Below, in pieces: positions 1-5,693 of a stretch of DNA of 12,608 nt (position 1 is the stretch's first letter; each line of letters starts with the position of its first letter). The stretch lies in NCBI RefSeq assembly GCF_943193095.1, contig NZ_CALPCV010000041.1:1-12608 (forward strand). Direction: 5' to 3'. Origin of the DNA: Parasutterella muris (GTDB lineage Bacteria > Pseudomonadota > Gammaproteobacteria > Burkholderiales > Burkholderiaceae_F). A program made the translations under genes and the position numbers. Below the pieces are notes generated by a model. That model was given only the letters and a program-made list of their open reading frames with translations, was not told the origin of the DNA and ran no database searches.

Positions 1-522
1 GTTGTACATATCCTTGAGAGAAAGGCTCTCAAAGTCGTATAGATATCTATTCCTGTCAATCCACGTTCCTAGTTTTGGTTCAGGCCTGAGTATCCGAGCA
101 ACCGCATTGTAAAAGGCCAGTTTATTTAAATCGACCGGAACCTTTCCTCTGTAATTGCGCTCTAGATTCTTGAAGTATTGGTCTAATTTAAGCTTGTTCC
201 AAATCGTTAGAAACGGTGCTGGTGAAACGAGAAATGAACTGCCTAACTCAGTGGAGTTCGCTGCGCTGTCAACGATTGAGACTCCGCTGCCGTTCGGCAG
301 CTCGGTCGCCTCCGCATAGGCCTGAGTTGATTCCCGGAAGAGCTTTAAATCTGAATTGATAAGTTCGAGTCCGTCAGGGTGCTTCTGCAGAAATAGTTCC
401 TTGTTCCCGTAGCTTTTGAGCTGACGAGTTGTGGACCTTTTTGTAATTGGATCTCGATACTTCTCGACGATAGAGATATAGACCTTGCCTTTTACCTTTC
501 TTTCCGAAATTGAGATGGACAC
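1..522 (-). CDS. IS1634/IS4-like transposase, N-terminal part (cut by the window edge)
   Basis: An open frame runs leftward from a GTG at 522 to the window edge, giving 174 codons without a stop. The start is supported by a strong AAGGAGGAG ribosome site 8 bases upstream, and no better ATG is present. The protein begins VSISERKVKGKVYISIVEKY-like and continues with a basic segment (residues about 20-45) including RSTTRQLKSYG. This is the layout of IS1634-type DDE transposases, where a short beta-rich 'read the element, report the link' N-terminus precedes the catalytic core. The DDE residues would lie beyond the left edge, so I cannot say whether the gene is intact. The family call rests on overall resemblance and is moderate; that it is an IS transposase is more likely than the exact family. 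The right end of the element should lie between 530 and about 700, where a repeated motif occurs. Confidence 0.6.
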   Translation of the reverse strand, partial: MSISISERKVKGKVYISIVEKYRDPITKRSTTRQLKSYGNKELFLQKHPDGLELINSDLKLFRESTQAYAEATELPNGSGVSIVDSAANSTELGSSFLVSPAPFLTIWNKLKLDQYFKNLERNYRGKVPVDLNKLAFYNAVARILRPEPKLGTWIDRNRYLYDFESLSLKDMYN

Positions 523-628
523 GACTGACTCCTCCTTATTGATAATTATATCATAATTAGCCTTAGTTGAGCTACCTTGTCGTTAAATTTTCTAAAAAAA
601 TTTCGGATTTATCGTTGAATATTCAGAA

Positions 629-697
629 GGTTAAAGAAGATTATTGATACATTTTTCTGGAAAAGTCGGGAGAATTTGTGGTCAAAAGCACATATTT
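629..697 (+). repeat. Dispersed repeat, copy 1 (possible IS right end)
   Basis: GGTTAAAGAAGAT at 629-641, followed by TATT, recurs at 2388-2400 followed by CATT. Both copies are followed by the motif TTGTGGTC-N5-CACATATTTT (here 676-697), but here 34 bases separate the two blocks and there only about 17. The copy lies upstream of the transposase start, where the right terminus of that element is expected. It may therefore be an IS end, with 2388-2441 as a solo footprint. I could not define exact terminal inverted repeats or target duplications. Confidence 0.5.
677..692 (+). repeat. TGTG-N8-CACA motif, site A
   Basis: TGTGGTCAAAAGCACA. The block from 676 to 692 is nearly identical to the reverse complement of site C (951-966), so A and C form a long-range inverted repeat. 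The half-site spacing equals that of CRP-class operators, but the conserved GGTC next to the first half is not part of that consensus. Confidence 0.55.
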
Positions 698-828
698 TTA
701 AATACTCCTTTAAATGGGATGGTAGCACACCCATTATCCCTAAATAAATCCTGCTTCCAGCAAAAAATTACCCTTTTTATATCTTCTTGTAGCTCTGTTC
801 CGACACCGATACCCCATACGAAAATATT

Positions 829-844
829 TGTGGTCTTTTTCGCA
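829..844 (+). repeat. TGTG-N8-CGCA motif, site B
   Basis: TGTGGTCTTTTTCGCA, followed by TATT. It matches site E (2419-2434) at all but one base over about 21 bases, and is an inverted match to site D (983-998). Confidence 0.55.
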
Positions 845-950
845 TATTAAGCGTTAGTCGGATTTGAATAAGCACCAACGTTTAGCAACCCGGTTCATTG
901 TTCTCCCGGCCGTGAATCTCACGAAACTCTATTTCTGCGTCTGGGAACAA

Positions 951-966
951 TGTGCTTTTGACCACA
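951..966 (-). repeat. TGTG-N8-CACA motif, site C (inverted)
   Basis: On the plus strand TGTGCTTTTGACCACA; its reverse complement equals site A. It also overlaps an 8-bp inverted repeat, CATTGTTC at 896-903 and GAACAATG at 945-952, so this stretch could form a local stem. Confidence 0.5.
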
Positions 967-982
967 AAATTTTCCTTATCTG

Positions 983-998
983 TGTGAAAAAGACCACA
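983..998 (-). repeat. TGTG-N8-CACA motif, site D (inverted)
   Basis: On the plus strand TGTGAAAAAGACCACA; its reverse complement is TGTGGTCTTTTTCACA, the same core as sites B and E. It lies 32 bp (about three helical turns) from site C, in the same orientation. Confidence 0.55.
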
Positions 999-1186
999 GC
1001 TAATTCTTGCTATTACCGAAAGAAATATCCCAAAAAGAGCATCAGATTTTGCCTTAGCCGTCGTTCTTGAACAGACGGCCTCAACCGGTAACACTGCATG
1101 CGGCTTAGGCAGATCTGCGAACCGATGCGAGCCTTCTGCTTTAAAAAATCGCTGACCGCCGCAGATGAGAACCGAATCGTCCTCTA

Positions 1187-1192
1187 TATAAT
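1187..1192 (+). promoter_or_regulatory. Possible -10 element for the UmuD-like gene
   Basis: A perfect TATAAT ends 23 bases before the ATG at 1216. No good -35 lies 16-18 bp upstream, so either an activator is needed or the match is fortuitous in AT-rich DNA. A ribosome site GGAG sits 7-8 bases before the ATG. Confidence 0.35.
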
Positions 1193-1215
1193 GATCTCTC
1201 TCGTCGGAGAAGAAA

Positions 1216-1752
1216 ATGGAATCTGATCAGAAAACATCGACAAAGAAAACGCGCGGCGGTGTTCGGCCCGGCGCAGGCAGAAAAAAACTTATCGGCGCAA
1301 AAACGACCACAATTATCCTGACCGAGGAGCTGCTGGCTAAATTCAAAAAACTCGGCGGCTCTAAATGGGTCAGAACGCAGATTCGACTAGCTCCGGATGA
1401 AGGCACGCCTCCTCCGGCAATTGATCGATTCTCCTCTTCGAAAATTAATCTGAATGAAATGCTGATAGATCCTCAGGAAGACACACAGCTTTACTATGCA
1501 CCTGACAACTCTATGGACAGAACCGGAATCCATCAGCGCGATTTAATCCTCGTGAAACACGGATTTTTTCCTCGCCCCGGGCAAATTGTCCTTTTACAGC
1601 ATGATGGGAAACTCACGCTAAGAAGATACTTTACGGATATTCAGCCGGAACGTCTTATCTCAGAAAGTTATGATCATTCCCAGTACCCGACTATCCCGCT
1701 GCCGCATCCGATCCTCGGGACGGTCTCATACGTTATACGGCATCTTGAATAA
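1216..1752 (+). CDS. UmuD/S24-like protein with basic GAGRKK N-terminus; autoproteolytic residues apparently lost
   Basis: 178 residues. Residues 12-24 (TRGGVRPGAGRKK) form the basic motif seen at the N-terminus of various small DNA-associated and UmuD-like proteins, followed by a short helical segment to about 58. Residues 66-178 match the UmuD/LexA S24 fold: KINLNEML at 76-83, NSM at 98-100, GIHQRDLILV at 104-113, PGQIVLLQHDGKLTLRRY at 121-138. Compared with my memory of E. coli UmuD, Ser99 falls on the nucleophile Ser60, and with no gap from there Arg136 falls on the general base Lys97. The Cys24-Gly25 cleavage site corresponds to Glu62-Gly63, with one residue inserted in between. Self-cleavage therefore looks doubtful. 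UmuD normally partners UmuC in translesion synthesis, but no umuC is adjacent; the next gene is a convergent mop. It could act as an uncleaved regulator or accessory protein, or be decaying. Start chosen by GGAGAAGAAA spacing. Confidence 0.8.
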   Translation: MESDQKTSTKKTRGGVRPGAGRKKLIGAKTTTIILTEELLAKFKKLGGSKWVRTQIRLAPDEGTPPPAIDRFSSSKINLNEMLIDPQEDTQLYYAPDNSMDRTGIHQRDLILVKHGFFPRPGQIVLLQHDGKLTLRRYFTDIQPERLISESYDHSQYPTIPLPHPILGTVSYVIRHLE

Positions 1753-1754
1753 AA

Positions 1755-1802
1755 AATTAAGGCTATGCTGAGCCGCCTAAAGGGCAAAACATAACCTTAA
1801 TT
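1755..1802 (-). terminator. Hairpin terminator between convergent umuD-like and mop genes
   Basis: AATTAAGGCTATG (1755-1767) pairs with CATAACCTTAATT (1790-1802), 13 bp with one mismatch, and the loop holds a smaller CCT/AGG stem. Read leftward from mop, the stem is followed by TTTT, a good intrinsic terminator for that gene. Read rightward it lacks a T run, so it is weaker for the UmuD-like gene. Confidence 0.65.
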
Positions 1803-1828
1803 CTCCAAAAACGGAACGAGCCTACGAA

Positions 1829-2041
1829 TTATTCGTTCACAGCAACCATAACATTGGAAGCTTTAATCACAGCGAAAGCTGTCTTGCCAACTTCAAGACC
1901 AAGATTTTCTGCGCTGGTTGTGGTGATAGAAGAAACCAGCTTCTGTCCGCACTTAGTTTCGATTGTGACTTCGGTGCTGACAGGACCTTTCTTGATTTCA
2001 ACAATTTTGCCTTCGATACAGTTGCGAGCGGATAATTTCAT
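1829..2041 (-). CDS. mop: Mop-type small molybdate-binding protein (molbindin, TOBE domain)
   Basis: 70 residues beginning MKLSARNCIEGKIVEIKKGP and ending in VIKASNVMVAVNE, the full length of a single Mop/TOBE domain. Diagnostic features are the SARN start, the KGPVSTEVTIE strand, the SAENLGL segment and the closing K-A-S-N-V-M-V motif, which form oxyanion-binding sites in oligomeric molbindins. Such proteins bind molybdate or tungstate in the cytoplasm and buffer or sort it for molybdenum-cofactor enzymes. An in-frame ATG four codons upstream (2053) is less likely, because the GGAG at that position is correctly spaced as ribosome site for the ATG at 2041 and family members start at MKLSARN. 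No modABC, modE or molybdoenzyme gene is nearby. It has its own terminator and a 460-bp upstream gap, so it is probably a single-gene unit. Confidence 0.88.
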   Translation of the reverse strand: MKLSARNCIEGKIVEIKKGPVSTEVTIETKCGQKLVSSITTTSAENLGLEVGKTAFAVIKASNVMVAVNE

Positions 2042-2387
2042 GCTTAACTCCATTTGATATAAAAGTATTAAGAGCCATCATCTTATCGGCATTCAAAAAA
2101 TCTCTCGCTTCTTTCTCTGGCTATACTCCAGGTGTAAAACCCTTCGTTATGAAAGGTATTAAGGCGCTATTCAAAAACAGAACTCTTTGTTATTATTAGA
2201 TTTTTTCTAAGTCACTGCAGCAATCGAAATTCCAACAAGTCCGTACGATGTATAAATAGCGGCTCAACGGCCCCTTCTCGTTACAAATAGAAAAAATATC
2301 AGCAAATTTTAGGTGTAATTACTTAAAAAATAGAAACTACGTAAGGCTGGGACGTTTCACTTCGCTATTCCGCACATGCATTCCCAC

Positions 2388-2441
2388 GGTTAAAGAAGAT
2401 CATTACTCGTTCCTGACTTGTGGTCTTTTTCACATATTTTG
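2388..2441 (+). repeat. Dispersed repeat, copy 2, with TGTG-N8-CACA motif site E
   Basis: GGTTAAAGAAGAT at 2388-2400 followed by TTGTGGTC-N5-CACATATTTT at 2418-2439; the 16-bp motif itself is 2419-2434. It has the same orientation and order of blocks as 629-697 but a shorter spacer. No transposase lies beside it, so it is either a relic of an excised element or a regulatory or extragenic repeat. Confidence 0.5.
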
Positions 2442-2454
2442 AAATTCGATCCCT

Positions 2455-2486
2455 GATAAAGCAAAAGCGCCCGAAGACGCCTTTGC
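2455..2486 (-). terminator. Intrinsic terminator of the nucleoside ABC operon
   Basis: In the minus-strand transcript GCAAAGGCGUC pairs with GGCGCUUUUGC (11 bp with two G-U pairs) around a stable UUCG tetraloop closed by C-G, and is followed by UUUAUC. It begins 17 bases past the BMP stop codon. Confidence 0.75.
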
Positions 2487-2503
2487 TAAATTAAGCCGGG
2501 AAA

Positions 2504-3652
2504 TTAATTAGGAACTTTTCCAATAACACCATCCACGTAATAATTCATCGTGGACAGATCTTTGTCGTTCATAACATCTCCGGACTTGAGCGTTTCTTTG
2601 CCCTCATTGTCTTTAATCGGACCGGTAAAGGGATGGAACTCTCCTTTAACAAGTTTTGCCTTCACTTCTTCCATCTTCTTTACGACATCTGCCGGGACTT
2701 TGTCCGTAATGCCTTCTAAGGACAATGCTCCGTCACTGTAGTGCATCCAAACCGGTGTCTTATCCCATTTACCGTCCACCGCCTGCTGCATCTTCTTCGC
2801 ATAGTACGGTCCCCAGTTCAGGACCAGAGCCGCAATCTGCGCATTCGGCGCGACAGACTTCATATTGCTGTTGTAAGGGATCACCATCTTGCCGGCAGAC
2901 TCCGCTGCGCTAGCGACCGCAGAAGTATTGGTGTGCTGTGTTAACACGTCCGCACCCTGTCCGATCAGAGTCTTGGCAGAGTCTGTATCCTTGGGAGGAT
3001 CGTACCAGGCATTCGTCCAAATCACTTTCACCTGAATGTTCGGATTGATCGACTTGGCGCCTAACGTAAACGCATTGATGCCCTGAAGAACTTCAGGAAT
3101 CGGGAAAGGAGCGACATATCCGATAATGTTGCTCTTAGTTGCACCTCCGGCGAGCATACCGGCTAAATAACGGCCTTCATAAAAACGAATGTTGTAGGTT
3201 GTCATGTTCGGGGCTGTCTTATAGCCTGTTGCATGCTCAAACTTAACGTCCGGATATTCTTTGGCAAGCTTCTGCATGTAGTTCATATAGCCGAAACTTG
3301 TGCCGAAAATCAGCTTGTTCCCGTCATTGACCATCTGACGGATCACTCGCTCGGCATCAGCCGTCTCAGGAACATTCTCAACGAAAGTAGTCGTCACCTT
3401 ATCCTTGCCGACCTGTTCAATCGCATAAAGACGGCCAAGATCATGCTGCTTGGTATAACCAACATCCGCAATAGGAGCAACATATACAAAACCTACTTTC
3501 AAAGGTTCCTTGGCGTCTGCCTTCTGAGCTGCCGCAGGTTTTGCCGCGTCCGCAGGCTTAGAAGCGTCACCTTTCTTGTCGTCACAGCCGCTCAGTGCAA
3601 AAACAGAAGCGAGTGCCGCAACAGCTGCCACAAGTTTCAATGAAGTTCTCAC
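2504..3652 (-). CDS. BMP-family (PnrA-like) substrate-binding lipoprotein of a nucleoside-type ABC importer
   Basis: 382 residues. The frame stays open upstream to 3940, but the true start is the GTG at 3652: GGAG is 6 bases upstream and a lipoprotein signal peptide follows at once (hydrophobic stretch 5-20, lipobox LSGC with Cys23). Asp24-Asp25 at +2/+3 predict retention at the inner membrane. After an Ala/Lys-rich linker (to about 48) comes the Bmp/PnrA domain: VGFVYVAPIADVGYT, RVIRQMVNDGNKLIFGTSFGYM, FEHATGYKTAPN, FYEGRYLAGMLAG, GYVAPFPIPEVLQGINAFTLG, GADVLTQHTN. These match the Burkholderiales BMP branch closely. Such proteins capture purine nucleosides or related ligands and deliver them to the permease pair encoded immediately upstream. 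The gene is last in the operon, 35 bp after the preceding stop, with a hairpin in between. Exact substrate unproven. Confidence 0.88.
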   Translation of the reverse strand: MRTSLKLVAAVAALASVFALSGCDDKKGDASKPADAAKPAAAQKADAKEPLKVGFVYVAPIADVGYTKQHDLGRLYAIEQVGKDKVTTTFVENVPETADAERVIRQMVNDGNKLIFGTSFGYMNYMQKLAKEYPDVKFEHATGYKTAPNMTTYNIRFYEGRYLAGMLAGGATKSNIIGYVAPFPIPEVLQGINAFTLGAKSINPNIQVKVIWTNAWYDPPKDTDSAKTLIGQGADVLTQHTNTSAVASAAESAGKMVIPYNSNMKSVAPNAQIAALVLNWGPYYAKKMQQAVDGKWDKTPVWMHYSDGALSLEGITDKVPADVVKKMEEVKAKLVKGEFHPFTGPIKDNEGKETLKSGDVMNDKDLSTMNYYVDGVIGKVPN

Positions 3653-3680
3653 GTTTATCTCCACCGTTATGAATGTAAGG

Positions 3681-3696
3681 CCGCACGTTAGTGCGG
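3681..3696 (-). promoter_or_regulatory. Intercistronic hairpin around the second permease stop codon
   Basis: CCGCAC-GTTA-GTGCGG is a perfect 6-bp stem whose tetraloop contains the permease stop codon (TAA on the minus strand). There is no following T run, so it is not a clear terminator. It could stabilise or set a cleavage point in the mRNA upstream of the binding-protein gene. Confidence 0.45.
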
Positions 3697-4605
3697 AATA
3701 AAAGGTTTTCCAAGAGAAGCCGGCATATTCAGTCGAATCCATCTCGGATTTCTCGAAATCAGTGCTAAGACAATAATCGTCGCTAAGTAAGGCGCCATCG
3801 AAATAAACTGCGTCGGAATTGAAATTCCCATACTCTGCAGATTCATCTGCAGCATGGTCATACCGCCGAACAGATAGGCACCAAGGAACACACGGAACGG
3901 ACGCCATGTTCCAAATGTCACTAAAGCTAGCGCAATCCATCCTCGTCCGGCAACCATCCCTTCAACCCATAAGGGTGTGTAAATAAGGGAAAGGTAGGCA
4001 CCGGATAAACCAATGCAGGCTCCGCTAAACGCTAATGCGCAGCAGCGAATCAAGGGGACATCGTATCCAAGAGCATTAGCGCTGAACGGCGACTCTCCAA
4101 CCGCTCGGACCACCAATCCGGCTCGAGTCTTGTAGAGGAAGAACCAAACCGCAGGGATCATCAGAAGCGACAAATAGACAATCCAATGCTGGCTAAAGAA
4201 CGCTTCTCCGATAAAAGGAATCTTGTCGAGGAACATAATTCCGTCAGGGCCCCTTTCCGGGAGCACTGCTCCCTGATACGGAATGCCTATATAGGCCGAA
4301 AGTCCTGCTCCGAAGATCGCGACGCCCAAACCAGACGCCTGCTGATTTGCTCTCAGTCCGACTGCGAAAATCGCAAAAAACAGAGCAAAAGCGATGCCGA
4401 TCAAAATCGCCGCTAAAAAGCCAACCGCAAAACTGCCGCTCTCCACTGCACCTATGTAGGCGACAATCGCCGCCATGAGCATAATACCTTCAACACCAAG
4501 GTTTAGAACCCCGGAGCGCTCAGCAACTAAGATCCCGAGCGCCGCTAACAAAAGCGGTGTGCTCGCATTCATCGTGGTCGCAATTAACGAGGCCGCTACA
4601 CTCAT
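3688..4605 (-). CDS. Nucleoside-type ABC importer, membrane permease (second permease of operon)
   Basis: 305 residues, highly hydrophobic, about eight to ten membrane segments, with the BPD_transp_2 loop RSGVLNLGVEGIMLMAA at residues about 30-46 that contacts the ATPase, then RANQQASGLGVAIFGAG and RAVGESPFSANALGYDVPLIR. This is the layout of the shorter permease of BMP-dependent nucleoside importers (YufQ/NupC-like). It forms the inner-membrane pore with the permease encoded upstream. The start at 4605 is fixed by AAAGGAGG 4 bases upstream and by a 4-bp ATGA overlap with the preceding stop codon, implying translational coupling. No defect is visible, and length is usual for the family. Confidence 0.9.
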   Translation of the reverse strand: MSVAASLIATTMNASTPLLLAALGILVAERSGVLNLGVEGIMLMAAIVAYIGAVESGSFAVGFLAAILIGIAFALFFAIFAVGLRANQQASGLGVAIFGAGLSAYIGIPYQGAVLPERGPDGIMFLDKIPFIGEAFFSQHWIVYLSLLMIPAVWFFLYKTRAGLVVRAVGESPFSANALGYDVPLIRCCALAFSGACIGLSGAYLSLIYTPLWVEGMVAGRGWIALALVTFGTWRPFRVFLGAYLFGGMTMLQMNLQSMGISIPTQFISMAPYLATIIVLALISRNPRWIRLNMPASLGKPFIPH

Positions 4606-5693
4606 GCCGCCTCCTTTTTCCAGTTACCGAAACCAACCCAGCGGAAACGACAGAAGATCATCGAGTCACACACCATAATGCAGAAAAGCAGCAAGCCTTG
4701 GAAAACCCCTGTTAAGGCGGCCGGAGTCCCCAAACGAGACTGAGCAAGTTCTCCGCCAAGATAAAAAAGCGCCATCACAAAAGCAGCTGGCACAGTTCCA
4801 ACCGGCTTGAGCCGCGCGACAAAGGCCACAATAATCGCGGCGAATCCGTATCCCGGAGAAATCTTCGGAGTTAGCTGACCGATCGGTCCGCACACTTCAA
4901 TCACACCGGCCAACCCCGCAAGCGCACCGGACAAAAGCAGTGCGAAATAGATCATCGCTCGATTCGAAAAACCCGCATAACTTGACGCTTTCGGCGCAAG
5001 ACCCGCGACACGAACCTGGAAACCGATAAACATCTTGGACATGATCAGCCAGATTAAAAAGAGCGATATCACAACAAGTCCGCCGCCCCAATGCATACGT
5101 GTACCCGGGATCATGATCGGAAGCGTTGCTGCGGTTTCAAACATCGGACTCTGAGGGAAGCCAAGTCCTTGCGGGTCCCTAAGCGGAGATTGTACCGCCC
5201 AGGAAAGCAGAAGCTCAGCGACATAGACCAGCATCAAAGAAACCAGGATCTCGTTCGCGTTGCATTTATCTCTCAGCCATGCCGTAATGCTCGCGTACAA
5301 AGCACCGCCGACAATCGACGCAAGTATCACCCAAATCATGAAGAGCCCGCTCTGATCGGGACTCGCCTGAAGCGCGACGTAGCCGCCGCAAAGCGCTCCG
5401 ATAATGAGCTGACCTTCTGCTCCGATATTCCAAATATTGGCGCGGTAACAAACCACTAAACCCAACGCGCAGAGAATAAGCGGCGTCATCTTCACGCCGA
5501 GTTCGCCCCAGCCGCGAAGCGTTAAAAGTGGTTCAACACAGAATACATACAGAGAGTAAAGCGGTTCTTTGCCAACCATCGCAAAGATTGCGCCGCCTAA
5601 AGCTAAAGTGAGAATCACCGCGAGAATCGGAGAAACCGCTGCTAAGAACCGGTTCGGACGCTCGCGATTGTAAATAGCGATCGGAAAGTTCAT
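4602..5693 (-). CDS. Nucleoside-type ABC importer, membrane permease (first permease of operon)
   Basis: 363 residues from MNFPIAIYNRERPNRFLAAV. One membrane segment near 17-40, then the family motif RANIWNIGAEGQLIIGA (about 84-100) and several further helices to FCIMVCDSMIFCRF near the end. It matches the longer permease (YufP/NupB-like) of BMP-linked importers and should heterodimerise with the next product. The ATG at 5693 shares its A with the last base of the upstream ATPase stop (TAATG), and GGAGG stands 6-7 bases before it. An in-frame ATG eight codons farther upstream lies inside the ATPase gene and lacks a ribosome site, so I prefer 5693. The tight overlaps on both sides point to coupled synthesis of the complex. 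Confidence 0.9.
   Translation of the reverse strand: MNFPIAIYNRERPNRFLAAVSPILAVILTLALGGAIFAMVGKEPLYSLYVFCVEPLLTLRGWGELGVKMTPLILCALGLVVCYRANIWNIGAEGQLIIGALCGGYVALQASPDQSGLFMIWVILASIVGGALYASITAWLRDKCNANEILVSLMLVYVAELLLSWAVQSPLRDPQGLGFPQSPMFETAATLPIMIPGTRMHWGGGLVVISLFLIWLIMSKMFIGFQVRVAGLAPKASSYAGFSNRAMIYFALLLSGALAGLAGVIEVCGPIGQLTPKISPGYGFAAIIVAFVARLKPVGTVPAAFVMALFYLGGELAQSRLGTPAALTGVFQGLLLFCIMVCDSMIFCRFRWVGFGNWKKEAA

Larger units (their letters stand above)
853..1186. other. Non-coding stretch upstream of the UmuD-like gene
   Basis: Short open frames here (about 70 codons on either strand) have no recognisable protein character and I do not call them. Apart from sites C and D, the stretch holds a compact hairpin at 1057-1079 (GCCGTC-GTTC-TT-GAAC-A-GACGGC, one bulged A, no T tract) and a perfect 10-bp palindrome GCAGATCTGC at 1109-1118. 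No LexA-type CTGT-N8-ACAG box is visible. Confidence 0.45.
2042..2503. other. AT-rich intergenic region upstream of mop
   Basis: No credible gene. It contains the BMP operon terminator (2461-2486), the dispersed repeat with motif site E (2388-2441), and otherwise AT-rich sequence with no clear promoter. The mop promoter must lie here; TAATAC about 30 bp upstream of the start, on the minus strand, is a weak -10 candidate. Confidence 0.4.

Noticed and set aside
1057..1079. GCCGTC/GACGGC hairpin as a terminator or neisserial-type uptake sequence
   Set aside because: No T tract on either side, and the sequence departs from the uptake motif after GCCGTCTG.
864..1094. Two short open frames on opposite strands (about 70 codons each)
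   Set aside because: No ribosome site, no recognisable protein features, and they overlap repeats and hairpins.
3653..3940. Upstream extension of the BMP frame
   Set aside because: It overlaps the permease gene, has no lipoprotein signal, and the GTG at 3652 has a proper ribosome site followed at once by a lipobox signal peptide.
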